64,000 bases of DNA from Actinacidiphila guanduensis (GCF_900103985.1 NZ_FNIE01000002.1:558001-622000); one strand, 5' to 3'; shown: positions 16,656 to 26,441, counted from the stretch's first letter. Notes: generated by a model from the letters alone, not told the origin. Made by a program: numbers and translations.

Positions 16656-16747
16656 CTCGCCGTCGGGGTTCCCGTCGCGTCGCCGCCTGCCGCGACCAGC
16701 CATCTGCCGGGCGGCAGGCGGCAACGGCGGGGAACCCCCACGGCGAG
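16656..16747. repeat. large imperfect hairpin between genes
   Basis: CTCGCCGT (16656) pairs with ACGGCGAG (to 16747), GGGGTTCCC (16665) with GGGAACCCC, with a one-base shift, and GCCGCCTGCCG (16682-16692) with CGGCAGGCGGC (16712-16722). Together they make a 92-base stem-loop between the M48-like gene and the next gene. Confidence 0.7.
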
Positions 16748-16889
16748 GTGGAAGACCCCGCTTCCCCCGGAGGGAAACCGGACGAAACGTGATGGGAAGG
16801 GTGCGTTGTGTGATGTGCTGGGTGAGTGCGGCCGCACCCTTGCTCCGGGACGGGCGCGGCGGCCGGGCGACGCTGGGAGGGCGATCGGT

Positions 16890-18374
16890 GTGGGGGAAGT
16901 ACGGCGGTGGGAGTCGGGGGCGCTGGCGCACGGGGTGTCGGACCCGTTCGGGCAGGGGCCGCTGCCCTGGCTGCGGGGCGAGCCGCTGAGCGGTGACGTG
17001 CCCTGGTACGTGGACCTCGCGGCCAGCCGCGGCAAGGCCCCCCGCAAGCCGCAACTGCCGGGCCCGCGCACCGCGGACGACGTCCGCCGCCAGATCAAGG
17101 GCTTCGCCGCGACCGCCGACGCGGTACCCGGCGGCGCCGTGGACTTCCGCATCACCGTGGACCCGCCGCAGGAGTACACCGTGGACGTGTACCGCATCGG
17201 CCACTACGGCGGCGACGGCGCCACCCAGGTGACGGCGAGCCCGCGGCTGTCCGGCATCTCCCAGCCCGACCCCCTGGCCGCCGGCCGCACCGTCTCGTGC
17301 CACCACTGGTGGCAGTCCTGGCGGCTGCAGATCCCGCCGTACTGGAAGCCCGGCGCCTACGTCGCGGTGCTCACCACCGCCGACGGCTTCCGCAGCCACG
17401 TCCCCTTCACCGTGCGGGACCTGGAGGCGCGCGCCGACCTGCTGCTCCTGCTGCCGGACGTCACCTGGCAGGCGTACAACCTCTACCCGGAGGACGGCCG
17501 CACCGGAGCCAGCCTCTACCACGCGTGGGACGAGGAGGGGCGGCTGCTCGGCGAGGAGGAGGCCGCCACCACCGTCTCCTTCGACCGCCCCTACGCCGGC
17601 GCGGGCCTGCCCCTGCACATCGGCCACGCCTACGACTTCGTCCGCTTCGCCGAACGCTACGGCTACGACCTCGCCTACGCCGACGCCCGCGACCTGCACG
17701 CCGGGCGGGTCGACCCCACCCGCTACCGCGGCATGATCTTCCCCGGCCACGACGAGTACTGGTCGGTGCCGATGCGCCGCGCCGCAGAGCAGGCCAGGGA
17801 CTACGGCACCTCGCTGGTCTTCCTGTCGGCCAACACCATGTACTGGCAGGTGGACCTGGGCCCCTCGCCGACCGGGGACCCGGACCGGCTGCTGACCTGC
17901 CGCAAGCGCCGCGGCGAGCACGGCCGGGGCGAGGCGCCCAAGGGCCGTACCGCGCTGTGGCGGGACCAGGGCGAGCCGGAGCAGCTGCTGCTGGGCGTGC
18001 AGTACGCCGGGCGGGTGCCGCAGCCCTCCCCGCTGGTGGTGCGCAACGCCGACCACTGGCTGTGGGAGGCCACCGGCGCGCACGAGGGAGACGCGATCCC
18101 CGGCCTGGTCGCGGGCGAGGCGGACCACTACTTCCCGCGCACCCCGCTGCCGGAGTCCACCGAGCGCATCCTGCTCGCCCACTCCCCCTACGAGGCCACC
18201 GACGGCCGCACGCGCTACCAGGAGACCTCCCTGTACCGGGCGCCCAGCGGCGCGTACGTCTTCGCGGCCGGCACCTTCGCCTGGTCGCCCGCCCTGGACC
18301 GGCCGGGCCATGTGGACCTGCGCATCCAGCGGGCGACGGCGAACCTGCTGGACCGCATCTGCAAGCACATCTGA
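16890..18374 (+). CDS. N,N-dimethylformamidase beta subunit-like protein
   Basis: A 494-residue protein with the C-terminal domain fold of the N,N-dimethylformamidase large subunit. An immunoglobulin-like N-terminal part (VDFRITVDPPQEYTVDVYRI, SCHHWWQSWRLQIPPYWKPG) is followed by a glutamine-amidotransferase-like domain: WQAYNLYPEDG, ARDLHAG, IFPGHDEYWS and FLSANTMYWQV. The real substrate is unknown; the small subunit and the Fe site of DMFase cannot be confirmed. There is no signal peptide. GTG at 16890 has GGGAGG upstream and gives the conserved start VGEVRRWESGALAHG. Its stop is 139 bases before purC. Confidence 0.75.
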   Translation: MGEVRRWESGALAHGVSDPFGQGPLPWLRGEPLSGDVPWYVDLAASRGKAPRKPQLPGPRTADDVRRQIKGFAATADAVPGGAVDFRITVDPPQEYTVDVYRIGHYGGDGATQVTASPRLSGISQPDPLAAGRTVSCHHWWQSWRLQIPPYWKPGAYVAVLTTADGFRSHVPFTVRDLEARADLLLLLPDVTWQAYNLYPEDGRTGASLYHAWDEEGRLLGEEEAATTVSFDRPYAGAGLPLHIGHAYDFVRFAERYGYDLAYADARDLHAGRVDPTRYRGMIFPGHDEYWSVPMRRAAEQARDYGTSLVFLSANTMYWQVDLGPSPTGDPDRLLTCRKRRGEHGRGEAPKGRTALWRDQGEPEQLLLGVQYAGRVPQPSPLVVRNADHWLWEATGAHEGDAIPGLVAGEADHYFPRTPLPESTERILLAHSPYEATDGRTRYQETSLYRAPSGAYVFAAGTFAWSPALDRPGHVDLRIQRATANLLDRICKHI

Positions 18375-18381
18375 CCCGCCG

Positions 18382-18446
18382 CCATGGTGCCCGGGCGGGC
18401 GCGACGCCATGGTGCACCGGCAGATCCGCCGCCATGGCGGCGGATC
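18382..18446. repeat. CCATGG palindrome cluster in front of purC
   Basis: Three CCATGG sites (18382, 18407, 18432) occur in 56 bases. The last is the centre of a perfect 24-bp palindrome, 18423-18446, with arms GATCCGCCGCCA and TGGCGGCGGATC. It lies 67 bases before the purC start and shares 14 exact bases with 10073-10086. Confidence 0.75.
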
Positions 18447-18480
18447 CCTGGCGCGTCCCGCGCCCCGCCGTAGGCGAGAA

Positions 18481-18499
18481 TCGGTGGCTGAACCACCGA
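18481..18499 (+). promoter_or_regulatory. hairpin before the purC ribosome binding site
   Basis: TCGGTGG and CCACCGA form a 7-bp stem with a 5-base loop; the purC Shine-Dalgarno GGGAGGA begins 3 bases later. Confidence 0.4.
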
Positions 18500-18513
18500 G
18501 TGGGAGGACACCC

Positions 18514-19416
18514 ATGTCCGGATTCGTCGAGAAGCCCGAGCCCGTCCAGGTGCCCGGCCTCGTCCACCTGCACACCGGCAAGGTGCGCGAGCTGTACCGG
18601 AACGAGGCGGGGGAGCTGGTGATGGTCGCCACCGACCGCATCTCCGCCCACGACTGGGTGCTGCCCACCGAGATCCCCGACAAGGGGCGGGTGCTCACGC
18701 AGCTGTCCCTGTGGTGGTTCGAGCAGCTCGCCGACCTGGTGCCCGGCCATGTGATCTCCACCGAGCTGCCGAAGGGCGCCCCCGCCGACTGGGCCGGCCG
18801 CACCACGGTGTGCACCCCGCTGCAGATGGTCCCGGTGGAGGCCGTCGCCCGCGGCTACCTGACCGGCTCGGGCCTGACGGAGTACGAGCAGAGCCGCACC
18901 GTCTGCGGCCTCGCGCTGCCCGACGGCCTGGTGGACGGCTCCGAGCTGCCCGCGCCGATCTTCACCCCCGCCACCAAGGCCGAGGTCGGCGAGCACGACG
19001 AGAACGTGTCGTACGAGGAGGTGGCCCGGCAGGTCGGCGCCGAGACGGCCGCGTTGCTGCGGCAGACCACGCTCGCGGTGTACTCCCGGGCCCGGGACAT
19101 CGCCCGGGACCGCGGCATCATCCTCGCCGACACCAAGTTCGAGTTCGGCTACGACGAGAAGGGCACCCTGGTGCTCGGCGACGAGGTGCTGACCCCGGAC
19201 TCCTCGCGCTTCTGGCCCGCCGACGAGTGGCGGCCGGGCCGCCGCCAGCCCTCGTACGACAAGCAGACCATCCGGGACTGGCTCACCTCGGACGCCTCCG
19301 GCTGGGACCGGCACGGCGAGCAGCCGCCGCCGGAGCTGCCGCAGGAGATCGTCGAGCGCACCCGGGCCCGCTACATCGAGGTCTACGAGCGGCTGACCGG
19401 CACGCCCTGGCAGTAG
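18514..19416 (+). CDS. purC: SAICAR synthetase
   Basis: A 300-residue phosphoribosylaminoimidazole-succinocarboxamide synthase. It condenses CAIR with aspartate using ATP. Seen: HTGKVRELYR, ATDRISAHDWVLPTEIPDKG, VPVEAVARGYLTGSG, the FTPATKAEVGEHDENVS substrate loop, and ILADTKFEFG with LGDEVLTPDSSRFW. The length (about 300) is the long actinobacterial/eukaryotic-like form rather than the 240-residue enterobacterial form. ATG at 18514 after GGGAGGA. A strong hairpin at 19451 ends the unit. Confidence 0.97.
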   Translation: MSGFVEKPEPVQVPGLVHLHTGKVRELYRNEAGELVMVATDRISAHDWVLPTEIPDKGRVLTQLSLWWFEQLADLVPGHVISTELPKGAPADWAGRTTVCTPLQMVPVEAVARGYLTGSGLTEYEQSRTVCGLALPDGLVDGSELPAPIFTPATKAEVGEHDENVSYEEVARQVGAETAALLRQTTLAVYSRARDIARDRGIILADTKFEFGYDEKGTLVLGDEVLTPDSSRFWPADEWRPGRRQPSYDKQTIRDWLTSDASGWDRHGEQPPPELPQEIVERTRARYIEVYERLTGTPWQ

Positions 19417-19450
19417 CGCCCCCGGCCGCACCCACGGCCCCACCACGACG

Positions 19451-19480
19451 AAGGCCCCGGTTCTGGTGAACCGGGGCCTT
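19451..19480. terminator. bidirectional terminator, purC / tRNA-Gly
   Basis: AAGGCCCCGGTT and AACCGGGGCCTT form a perfect 12-bp stem with a 6-base loop between the purC stop and the 3' end of the convergent tRNA-Gly. Confidence 0.8.
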
Positions 19481-19488
19481 CGACCTAC

Positions 19489-19564
19489 TGGAGCGGACGA
19501 CGAGATTCGAACTCGCGACCCTCACCTTGGCAAGGTGATGCTCTACCAACTGAGCCACGTCCGC
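19489..19564 (-). tRNA. tRNA-Gly (anticodon GCC), copy 1
   Basis: A cloverleaf with acceptor GCGGACG/CGTCCGC, discriminator T and an encoded CCA (19489-19491). The anticodon loop in CACCTTGCCAAGGTG gives GCC, reading GGC/GGT. The D loop has GG, and the T loop is a normal TTCGAAT. It is identical to the copy at 19700. Confidence 0.97.
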
Positions 19565-19577
19565 AGGGCGTGCCCAC

Positions 19578-19606
19578 ACTCTACCCGACCCGTCCGGCGG
19601 TGTGAA
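19578..19606 (-). promoter_or_regulatory. promoter of tRNA-Gly copy 1
   Basis: On the minus strand: TTCACA (19606-19601), a 17-base spacer, TAGAGT (19583-19578), just upstream of the tRNA. Confidence 0.6.
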
Positions 19607-19663
19607 AACCGGTTCTGTGCCCGGCTGGCGCGGCACAGTACGGCGCGGCCCCACGACGACGAA

Positions 19664-19689
19664 GGCCCCGGTTCTGGTGAACCGGGGCC
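19664..19689 (-). terminator. terminator of tRNA-Gly copy 2
   Basis: GGCCCCGGTT and AACCGGGGCC form a 10-bp stem with the same 6-base loop as the hairpin at 19451; it is part of the duplicated unit. Confidence 0.75.
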
Positions 19690-19699
19690 CTCGTCCTGC

Positions 19700-19775
19700 T
19701 GGAGCGGACGACGAGATTCGAACTCGCGACCCTCACCTTGGCAAGGTGATGCTCTACCAACTGAGCCACGTCCGC
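19700..19775 (-). tRNA. tRNA-Gly (anticodon GCC), copy 2
   Basis: Same sequence as the tRNA at 19489, including the encoded CCA. It has its own promoter upstream and its own terminator downstream, so the pair arose by tandem duplication of a unit of about 125 bases. Confidence 0.97.
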
Positions 19776-19789
19776 ATGTGCTGCTGACC

Positions 19790-19817
19790 ACTGTACCCGA
19801 TCCACCGAAGAGGTGAA
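19790..19817 (-). promoter_or_regulatory. promoter of tRNA-Gly copy 2
   Basis: On the minus strand: TTCACC (19817-19812), a 16-base spacer, TACAGT (19795-19790). Confidence 0.55.
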
Positions 19818-19833
19818 CCGGGGGTGACCGGAG

Positions 19834-19905
19834 AGCGGGTGACAGGAATCGCACACTGCGCCTCCCCCCTGGAAGGGGGGCGCTCTACTACTGAGCTACA
19901 CCCGC
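19834..19905 (-). tRNA. tRNA-Gly (anticodon TCC), non-canonical D and T arms
   Basis: A 72-base gene. Acceptor GCGGGTG/CACCCGC with discriminator T; no CCA is encoded. The anticodon loop CTTCCAG gives TCC (reads GGA). The D loop AGTAGTA lacks the G18G19 pair. The T arm reads GTGC where GTTC is normal, and its stem pairs only if one T is bulged out (GCAG-T-G with CCTGT). Both halves of the elbow contact G18-U55/G19-C56 are therefore missing. Staphylococcal glycine tRNAs dedicated to cell-wall bridge synthesis lack the same features. A translation role is not excluded. Confidence 0.85.
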
Positions 19906-19958
19906 ATGTACTCCGCTGACCTGGGGTTTTTCGCCCCCTGCCCTCGGCGTGCCCCCAC

Positions 19959-19988
19959 ACTATCGGACGCACGGGGGTGCCTGTCCAA
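19959..19988 (-). promoter_or_regulatory. promoter of tRNA-Gly(TCC)
   Basis: On the minus strand: TTGGAC (19988-19983), an 18-base spacer, GATAGT (19964-19959), about 54 bases before the tRNA. Confidence 0.55.
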
Positions 19989-20087
19989 TCGACACGCGAC
20001 CCCTCTTGCCGGGGCCCTGCCGGGGCCTCGCCGGAGCTCTGCCGGGCCCGTGGGAGGCCCGCCCGGTGGCGCCTCGGCACGAGAAGA

Positions 20088-20119
20088 GGGCCGGGGTGCG
20101 GACCCGCTCACCCCGGCCC
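20088..20119 (-). terminator. terminator of the lsr2-like gene
   Basis: GGGCCGGGGTG and CACCCCGGCCC form a perfect 11-bp stem with a 10-base loop, 31 bases after the stop codon on the minus strand. Confidence 0.7.
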
Positions 20120-20150
20120 CGAGGAGCGGGCCACCGCACCCGACGAGCGG

Positions 20151-20468
20151 TCAGCTCGCCTTGTTGAATGCCTCGTAGACCTTCTTGGGGATGCGGCCGC
20201 GGGCCGGGACCTCGAAACCGTTGGACTGGGCCCAGGCACGCACGGTGGCGGGGGTGGGGGCGATGGGGGTGCGCTTGTAGGCGCGGCCGGAAAGGGTGCG
20301 GCGCCGGCCCGCCTCCACGTACGGCGCGAGATCCTTGCGCAGCTTGTCCGCGTTCTCCGAGGAGAGGTCGATCTCGTACCACTGGCCGTCGACGCCGAAT
20401 GCGATGGTTTCCTCGGCCTGCCCTCCGTCGAGATCGTCGGCCAGGGTGACCAGCACGCGTTGCGCCAT
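20151..20468 (-). CDS. lsr2: Lsr2-type nucleoid-associated protein
   Basis: A 105-residue DNA-bridging, H-NS-like protein of actinobacteria that silences AT-rich DNA. The N-terminal dimerisation part (MAQRVLVTLADDLDGG through VDGQWYEIDLS) is followed by a basic linker and the C-terminal domain, with the minor-groove RGR in FEVPARGRIPKKV. Streptomyces species have two paralogues; the location beside purS suggests this is the second one (often called lsrL), but that is inferred from context. ATG at 20468 after AAAGGA; terminator at 20088. Confidence 0.92.
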   Translation of the reverse strand: MAQRVLVTLADDLDGGQAEETIAFGVDGQWYEIDLSSENADKLRKDLAPYVEAGRRRTLSGRAYKRTPIAPTPATVRAWAQSNGFEVPARGRIPKKVYEAFNKAS

Positions 20469-21094
20469 AGGGAATCGGTCCTTTCTTATGCCATCTGCCT
20501 GCGGTGGCGACGGGGCGGGGCGCCGGCCGCTCCCTGCGCGGGGGAGCCGGTGGCCGGGCGTCCGCCGGGGGTCGGGAATGGACGGGGAGCGGAGTTACCC
20601 GATGGTGCTGTTAATTCCCGCCGAACGCACTTGCCAAGCCTCTTCGCAAGCCGGACCCTATGTTTTCCGCCGCCGCTTTCCCATGTATTTCGTCAGCCGA
20701 TATCCAAACGTGATGAGCCGCTGGTGCGGGTGGGACGCCAGCGCCGTACCGGACGGGAAGGATCAGCGGGGTATCAGCAAGGCGCCAGTGCCCGATCAGC
20801 CGCGGTTCGGTCCCCGGCCGGTTCCGGAACGACCCGGTCGGCAGAGATCGGCGGTGATCAGCGGCGATCGGCCGTCGGCGGTCGTGAGCGGCCGCGGAAC
20901 GCGGAAAGTGTCCGGGAAGTGTCCGGGAAGCGGCGCACCGGAACGGCGTGGAAGCGACGGTGGCAGAAGGGAGTTGGCGCCGGGTTCTGCCACGGGCGCG
21001 CGCCGGGCGCGGACCGGTGGCTCGGTCTACCCGGGTAGATTTCCCCACCCGGTACTCTGGGAGAACCTCACGCACCACACCACCGGGAGTGCCA
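20469..21094. other. 626-base intergenic region between lsr2 and purS
   Basis: No gene is supported. The central part, about 20590-20730, has lower GC than its surroundings and probably holds the lsr2 promoter. The right end carries the purS promoter and a palindrome at 21026. Confidence 0.55.
21026..21058 (+). promoter_or_regulatory. palindrome and -10 of the purSQL promoter
   Basis: TCTACCCGGGTAGA (21026-21039) is a perfect 14-bp palindrome. TACTCT at 21053-21058 is a plausible -10, which puts the palindrome over the -35 position: an operator-like layout 37 bases before the purS start. Confidence 0.5.
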
Positions 21095-21340
21095 GTGGCA
21101 CGCGTCGTAGTCGACGTCATGCTCAAGCCGGAGATCCTCGACCCCCAGGGCCAGGCCGTTCAGCGCGCGCTGCCCCGGCTGGGCTTCGACGGGATCTCCG
21201 ACGTCCGCCAGGGAAAGCGCTTTGAACTGGAGGTCGACGGACCCGTCGACGACGCCGCGCTCGCCCGCATTCGGCAGATGGCGGAAACCTTTCTCGCCAA
21301 CACCGTCATCGAGGACTTCAGCGTAAAGGTGGAGTCGTGA
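21095..21340 (+). CDS. purS: FGAM synthase subunit PurS
   Basis: An 81-residue subunit of the three-part formylglycinamidine synthase. A PurS dimer bridges PurQ and PurL and helps ammonia pass between them. The sequence [16 protein letters not shown] followed by [18 protein letters not shown] is typical. GTG at 21095 has GGGAG upstream. Its stop overlaps the purQ GTG (GTGA), giving tight translational coupling as expected for a complex made in fixed proportion. Confidence 0.95.
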   Translation: MARVVVDVMLKPEILDPQGQAVQRALPRLGFDGISDVRQGKRFELEVDGPVDDAALARIRQMAETFLANTVIEDFSVKVES

Positions 21341-22037
21341 CTGCACGCATTGGTGTCGTCACATTCCCGGGAACTCTCGACGACCGCGACAGTCAGCGCG
21401 CGGTGCGGGTGGCCGGCGCGGAAGCCGTCCCGCTCTGGCACCGGGACAAGGACCTCAAGCAGGTCGACGCGGTCGTTCTGCCCGGCGGGTTCAGTTACGG
21501 CGACTATCTGCGGGCCGGCGCCATCTCGCGTTTCTCCCCCGTGATGGAGTCCGTCATCGAGCAGGCCCGGGCCGGAATGCCGGTGCTGGGGATCTGCAAC
21601 GGTTTCCAGGTGCTCACCGAGGCCCATCTGCTGCCCGGCGCGATGCTCCGCAACACCGCCCTCCACTTCGTCTGCCGCGACCAGCGGCTGCGGGTGGAGT
21701 CGACGGCCACCGACTGGACCGCGGACTTCACCCCCGGCCAGGAGATCTCCGTCCCGCTGAAGAACATCGACGGCCGCTACACCGCCGACGAGCGCACCCT
21801 GGACGAACTGGAGGCCGAGGGCCGCGTCGCCTTCCGCTACGCCTCCGGCGGCCCGGCCCGCGACGGCTACGGCAACCCCAACGGCTCGCAGCGCGACATC
21901 GCCGGGATCACCAACGCGGCGGGCAACGTGGTGGGCCTGATGCCGCACCCCGAGCACGCGGTGGAGCCGCTGATCGGCACCGGCCGCACCGACGGGCTCG
22001 GCCTCTTCACCTCGGTACTCAAGAAGCTGGTGAGCGC

Positions 22038-22041
<4 letters not shown>
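21337..22041 (+). CDS. purQ: FGAM synthase subunit PurQ (glutaminase)
   Basis: A 234-residue class I glutamine amidotransferase that supplies ammonia to PurL. Seen: [12 protein letters not shown], the oxyanion-region [13 protein letters not shown], the nucleophile Cys in [11 protein letters not shown] at about residue 87, and the His-Glu pair in [11 protein letters not shown] near the C-terminus. The length is normal. The GTG start overlaps the purS stop and its own stop overlaps the purL GTG. Confidence 0.96.
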
Positions 22042-24287
<2,246 letters not shown>

Positions 24288-24312
24288 CCCCGCCACCGCC
24301 GCAAAACGGCCA

Positions 24313-24348
24313 GTAAGGGGCGCCCTCCTCCGGGAGGGCGCCCCTTAC
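24313..24348 (+). terminator. terminator of purSQL
   Basis: GTAAGGGGCGCCCTC and GAGGGCGCCCCTTAC form a perfect 15-bp stem with a 6-base loop, 25 bases after the purL stop. Confidence 0.85.
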
Positions 24349-24466
24349 CCGTACGTCCGGAAACGCGGGCCGCGACGGCAGCGCAGATCTTCTGGCACAG
24401 GCTGAGCAGAGGCGTCGAAGGGGATATTCGGTCGCCATCGGCGAGGGGGCGGGCTAGACACGAGGG

Positions 24467-25216
24467 ATGGTCGATCGGCTGTTCTCGGAGCGTTCGCTGG
24501 CGCGGTTGTACGACGCCTTCTGCGCGGGACGGGAGGACTTCGGGTTCTATCTGCCGCTGGTGGCCGGGGCCCGGGCGGTGCTCGATGTCGGGTGCGGGAC
24601 CGGGGAACTGCTGCGGCGGGCACGGGCGGGCGGACACCGGGGGCGGCTGTGCGGACTGGACCCCGCGGCGGCGATGCTGGAGGTGGCGCGGCAGCGGGCG
24701 GACGTGGAGTGGGTGCTGGGGGATCTGGACTCCGCGGGCGAACGGGGCGTGCTGGATGGGGAGTTCGACCTCGTCGTGATGACCGGCCACGCCTTCCAGG
24801 TGCTCACCGACGACGCGCGGATCGTGCGGGCCCTTTCTGCTGTGCGGCAACTGCTTGTACCCGGTGGGCGGTTCGCCTTCGAGACGCGGAATCCGGCGGT
24901 GCGGGCATGGGAGGGCTGGACCCGCGAGGAGGTCGCCGTTGTGGACGACCCCGACCTCGGGCCCGTCCGGTACTGGCGCGAGGTCGTCACTCCGTTCGAC
25001 GGCGAACTCCTCACCTTCACCCATACGTTCACCGGGCCCCGCTGGGGCGCCCCCCAACACGCCCGCAGCACCCTGCGGTTCCTCACCGCCGAGCGGCTGG
25101 ACGCCTTCCTCACGGCGGCGGGTTTCGAAGTCGCCGAGCGGTACGGAGGGTTCGGCGGGGAGGCGTACGCGGCGGAGACGGCGGAGATCGTGACCGTGGC
25201 GGTGGCCGCGGGGTGA
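24467..25216 (+). CDS. class I SAM-dependent methyltransferase
   Basis: A 249-residue Rossmann-fold methyltransferase. The SAM motif I is VLDVGCGTGELLRRA at about 38-52, followed by motif II acidic CGLDPAAAM and motif III-like FDLVVMTGHAFQVL, and a post-motif LLVPGGRFAFETRNP. The C-terminal part has a beta-rich insert (FTHTFTGPRW) seen in this Streptomyces group. Substrate unknown. Transcribed alone. TAGACA lies just before the ATG, so the message may be leaderless. Confidence 0.85.
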   Translation: MVDRLFSERSLARLYDAFCAGREDFGFYLPLVAGARAVLDVGCGTGELLRRARAGGHRGRLCGLDPAAAMLEVARQRADVEWVLGDLDSAGERGVLDGEFDLVVMTGHAFQVLTDDARIVRALSAVRQLLVPGGRFAFETRNPAVRAWEGWTREEVAVVDDPDLGPVRYWREVVTPFDGELLTFTHTFTGPRWGAPQHARSTLRFLTAERLDAFLTAAGFEVAERYGGFGGEAYAAETAEIVTVAVAAG

Positions 25217-25349
25217 GGCAGCGGCCGCGGCGGGCCGCAACTGCCCGCGGTGGTCGCTGGGATGGCGCGGACATCCGTGATTGGCTGTCCCCGCCGGCCC
25301 GCAGGGCGCGGCACCGTTCGGAGAACCGCACCCATCGAAAGGCCCGGGC

Positions 25350-25553
25350 ATGTACGAGTACAAGGTCGTCACCTTCCGCGAAGCGCTGATCGGCGACGCC
25401 CTGGACAGCGACAAGCTGGAGAAGGTGCTCAACAAGCACGCCGAGGACGGCTGGCAGCTGAAGGACATCACCACCGGCGACGTGAAGGGCCGCATAGGCC
25501 CCGGCGCCGTCGACGGCCTGCTGATCACGTTCGAGCGCCCCGTCCAGGGCTGA
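25350..25553 (+). CDS. DUF4177 small protein, second copy
   Basis: A 67-residue soluble protein: MYEYKVVTFREALIGD, then LNKHAEDGWQLKDITTGDV. It is a clear DUF4177 member and a distant relative of the protein at 1368. Function unknown. It stands alone between the methyltransferase and SCP2-type genes. The ATG is preceded by GAAAGGCCCGGGC, a weak ribosome binding site. Confidence 0.8.
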   Translation: MYEYKVVTFREALIGDALDSDKLEKVLNKHAEDGWQLKDITTGDVKGRIGPGAVDGLLITFERPVQG

Positions 25554-25622
25554 CCCGCGACCGGAGGGCCACGGCGGCCTGCTCCCCGCCCGCCACCCAG
25601 GCGGGATCCGTCGGACACGCTC

Positions 25623-25628
25623 TAGGCT
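25623..25628 (+). promoter_or_regulatory. -10 box for a leaderless SCP2/MDMPI-type transcript
   Basis: TAGGCT is followed by 6 bases and the ATG at 25635, with no Shine-Dalgarno. Confidence 0.5.
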
Positions 25629-25634
25629 CGGCTC

Positions 25635-26441
25635 ATGCCGAGTGAGAGCCGCCGCCGTGCCCGTACGTACGACCCGGACCGCACCTGGGGGGCGCTGACC
25701 GCGCAGGTCGGGCATGTGCGCACCGCCGTGCGGGGGCTGACCGGCGAGCAGTGGAAGTGGCCGGCGGGGCTGCCGGGCTGGGACGTGCGGCTGCTCGTCG
25801 TGCACGTCCTGCGGCAGGTGCAGGCGATCCGCCTCGTCCTCGACAAGCCCGCCCCCGCGCCCGGCGCGCCCGTGCTCGGGCCCGACCGGTGGGCGCTGTC
25901 CACCGGCGGCATCGCCGACCGGCTCGACGCCGGGACCCGCGAGCAGGAGGCCCGCACCGAGGACCCGCTCGCGGCGCTGGAGCAGGAGGCCGACGCGCTC
26001 CCCGCGCTCCGCGAAGAGGCGGTCCGCACCGACCGGCTCGTGCCGAGCCCCTTCGGGGCGATGCGGGCGCTGGACTTCACGGTGACCCGGCTGGTGGAAC
26101 TGGTCGTCCACAGCGACGACCTCGCGCGGGCGGCCGGCGTCGAGGTCGGGCTCGACCGGCAGGCCGTGGCCGCGGCGGTCCGCGTCCTCGCCGACGCGCT
26201 CGCCGTCAAGGCGCCGGGCAACTCCGTCGAGGTCCGCGTGCCGCCGTACGCGGCCGTGCAGTGCGTGGCGGGCCCGCGGCACACCCGCGGCACCCCGCCG
26301 AACGTCGTGGAGACCACCCCGGCCACCTGGCTGCGCCTTGCCACCGGCCGCACCACATGGTCCGAGGAGCTGGCCGCCGCCCACCTGTCCGCCTCGGGCG
26401 AGCGCGCCGACCTCGCCCCCCACCTCCCCGTCCTCGGCTGA
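25635..26441 (+). CDS. MDMPI/SCP2-like mycothiol-linked protein
   Basis: A 268-residue protein with the DinB-like four-helix N-terminal domain of mycothiol-dependent maleylpyruvate isomerases: W-rich start, GLPGWDVRLLVVHVLRQ with the metal-site His, and later VELVVHSDDLARA. The C-terminal part from about 180 has the sterol-carrier-like layout (VEVRVPPYAAVQCV, PATWLRLATGR). Function unknown; mycothiol is the actinobacterial thiol. Found upstream of purF in Streptomyces. Its transcript seems leaderless. Confidence 0.85.
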   Translation: MPSESRRRARTYDPDRTWGALTAQVGHVRTAVRGLTGEQWKWPAGLPGWDVRLLVVHVLRQVQAIRLVLDKPAPAPGAPVLGPDRWALSTGGIADRLDAGTREQEARTEDPLAALEQEADALPALREEAVRTDRLVPSPFGAMRALDFTVTRLVELVVHSDDLARAAGVEVGLDRQAVAAAVRVLADALAVKAPGNSVEVRVPPYAAVQCVAGPRHTRGTPPNVVETTPATWLRLATGRTTWSEELAAAHLSASGERADLAPHLPVLG

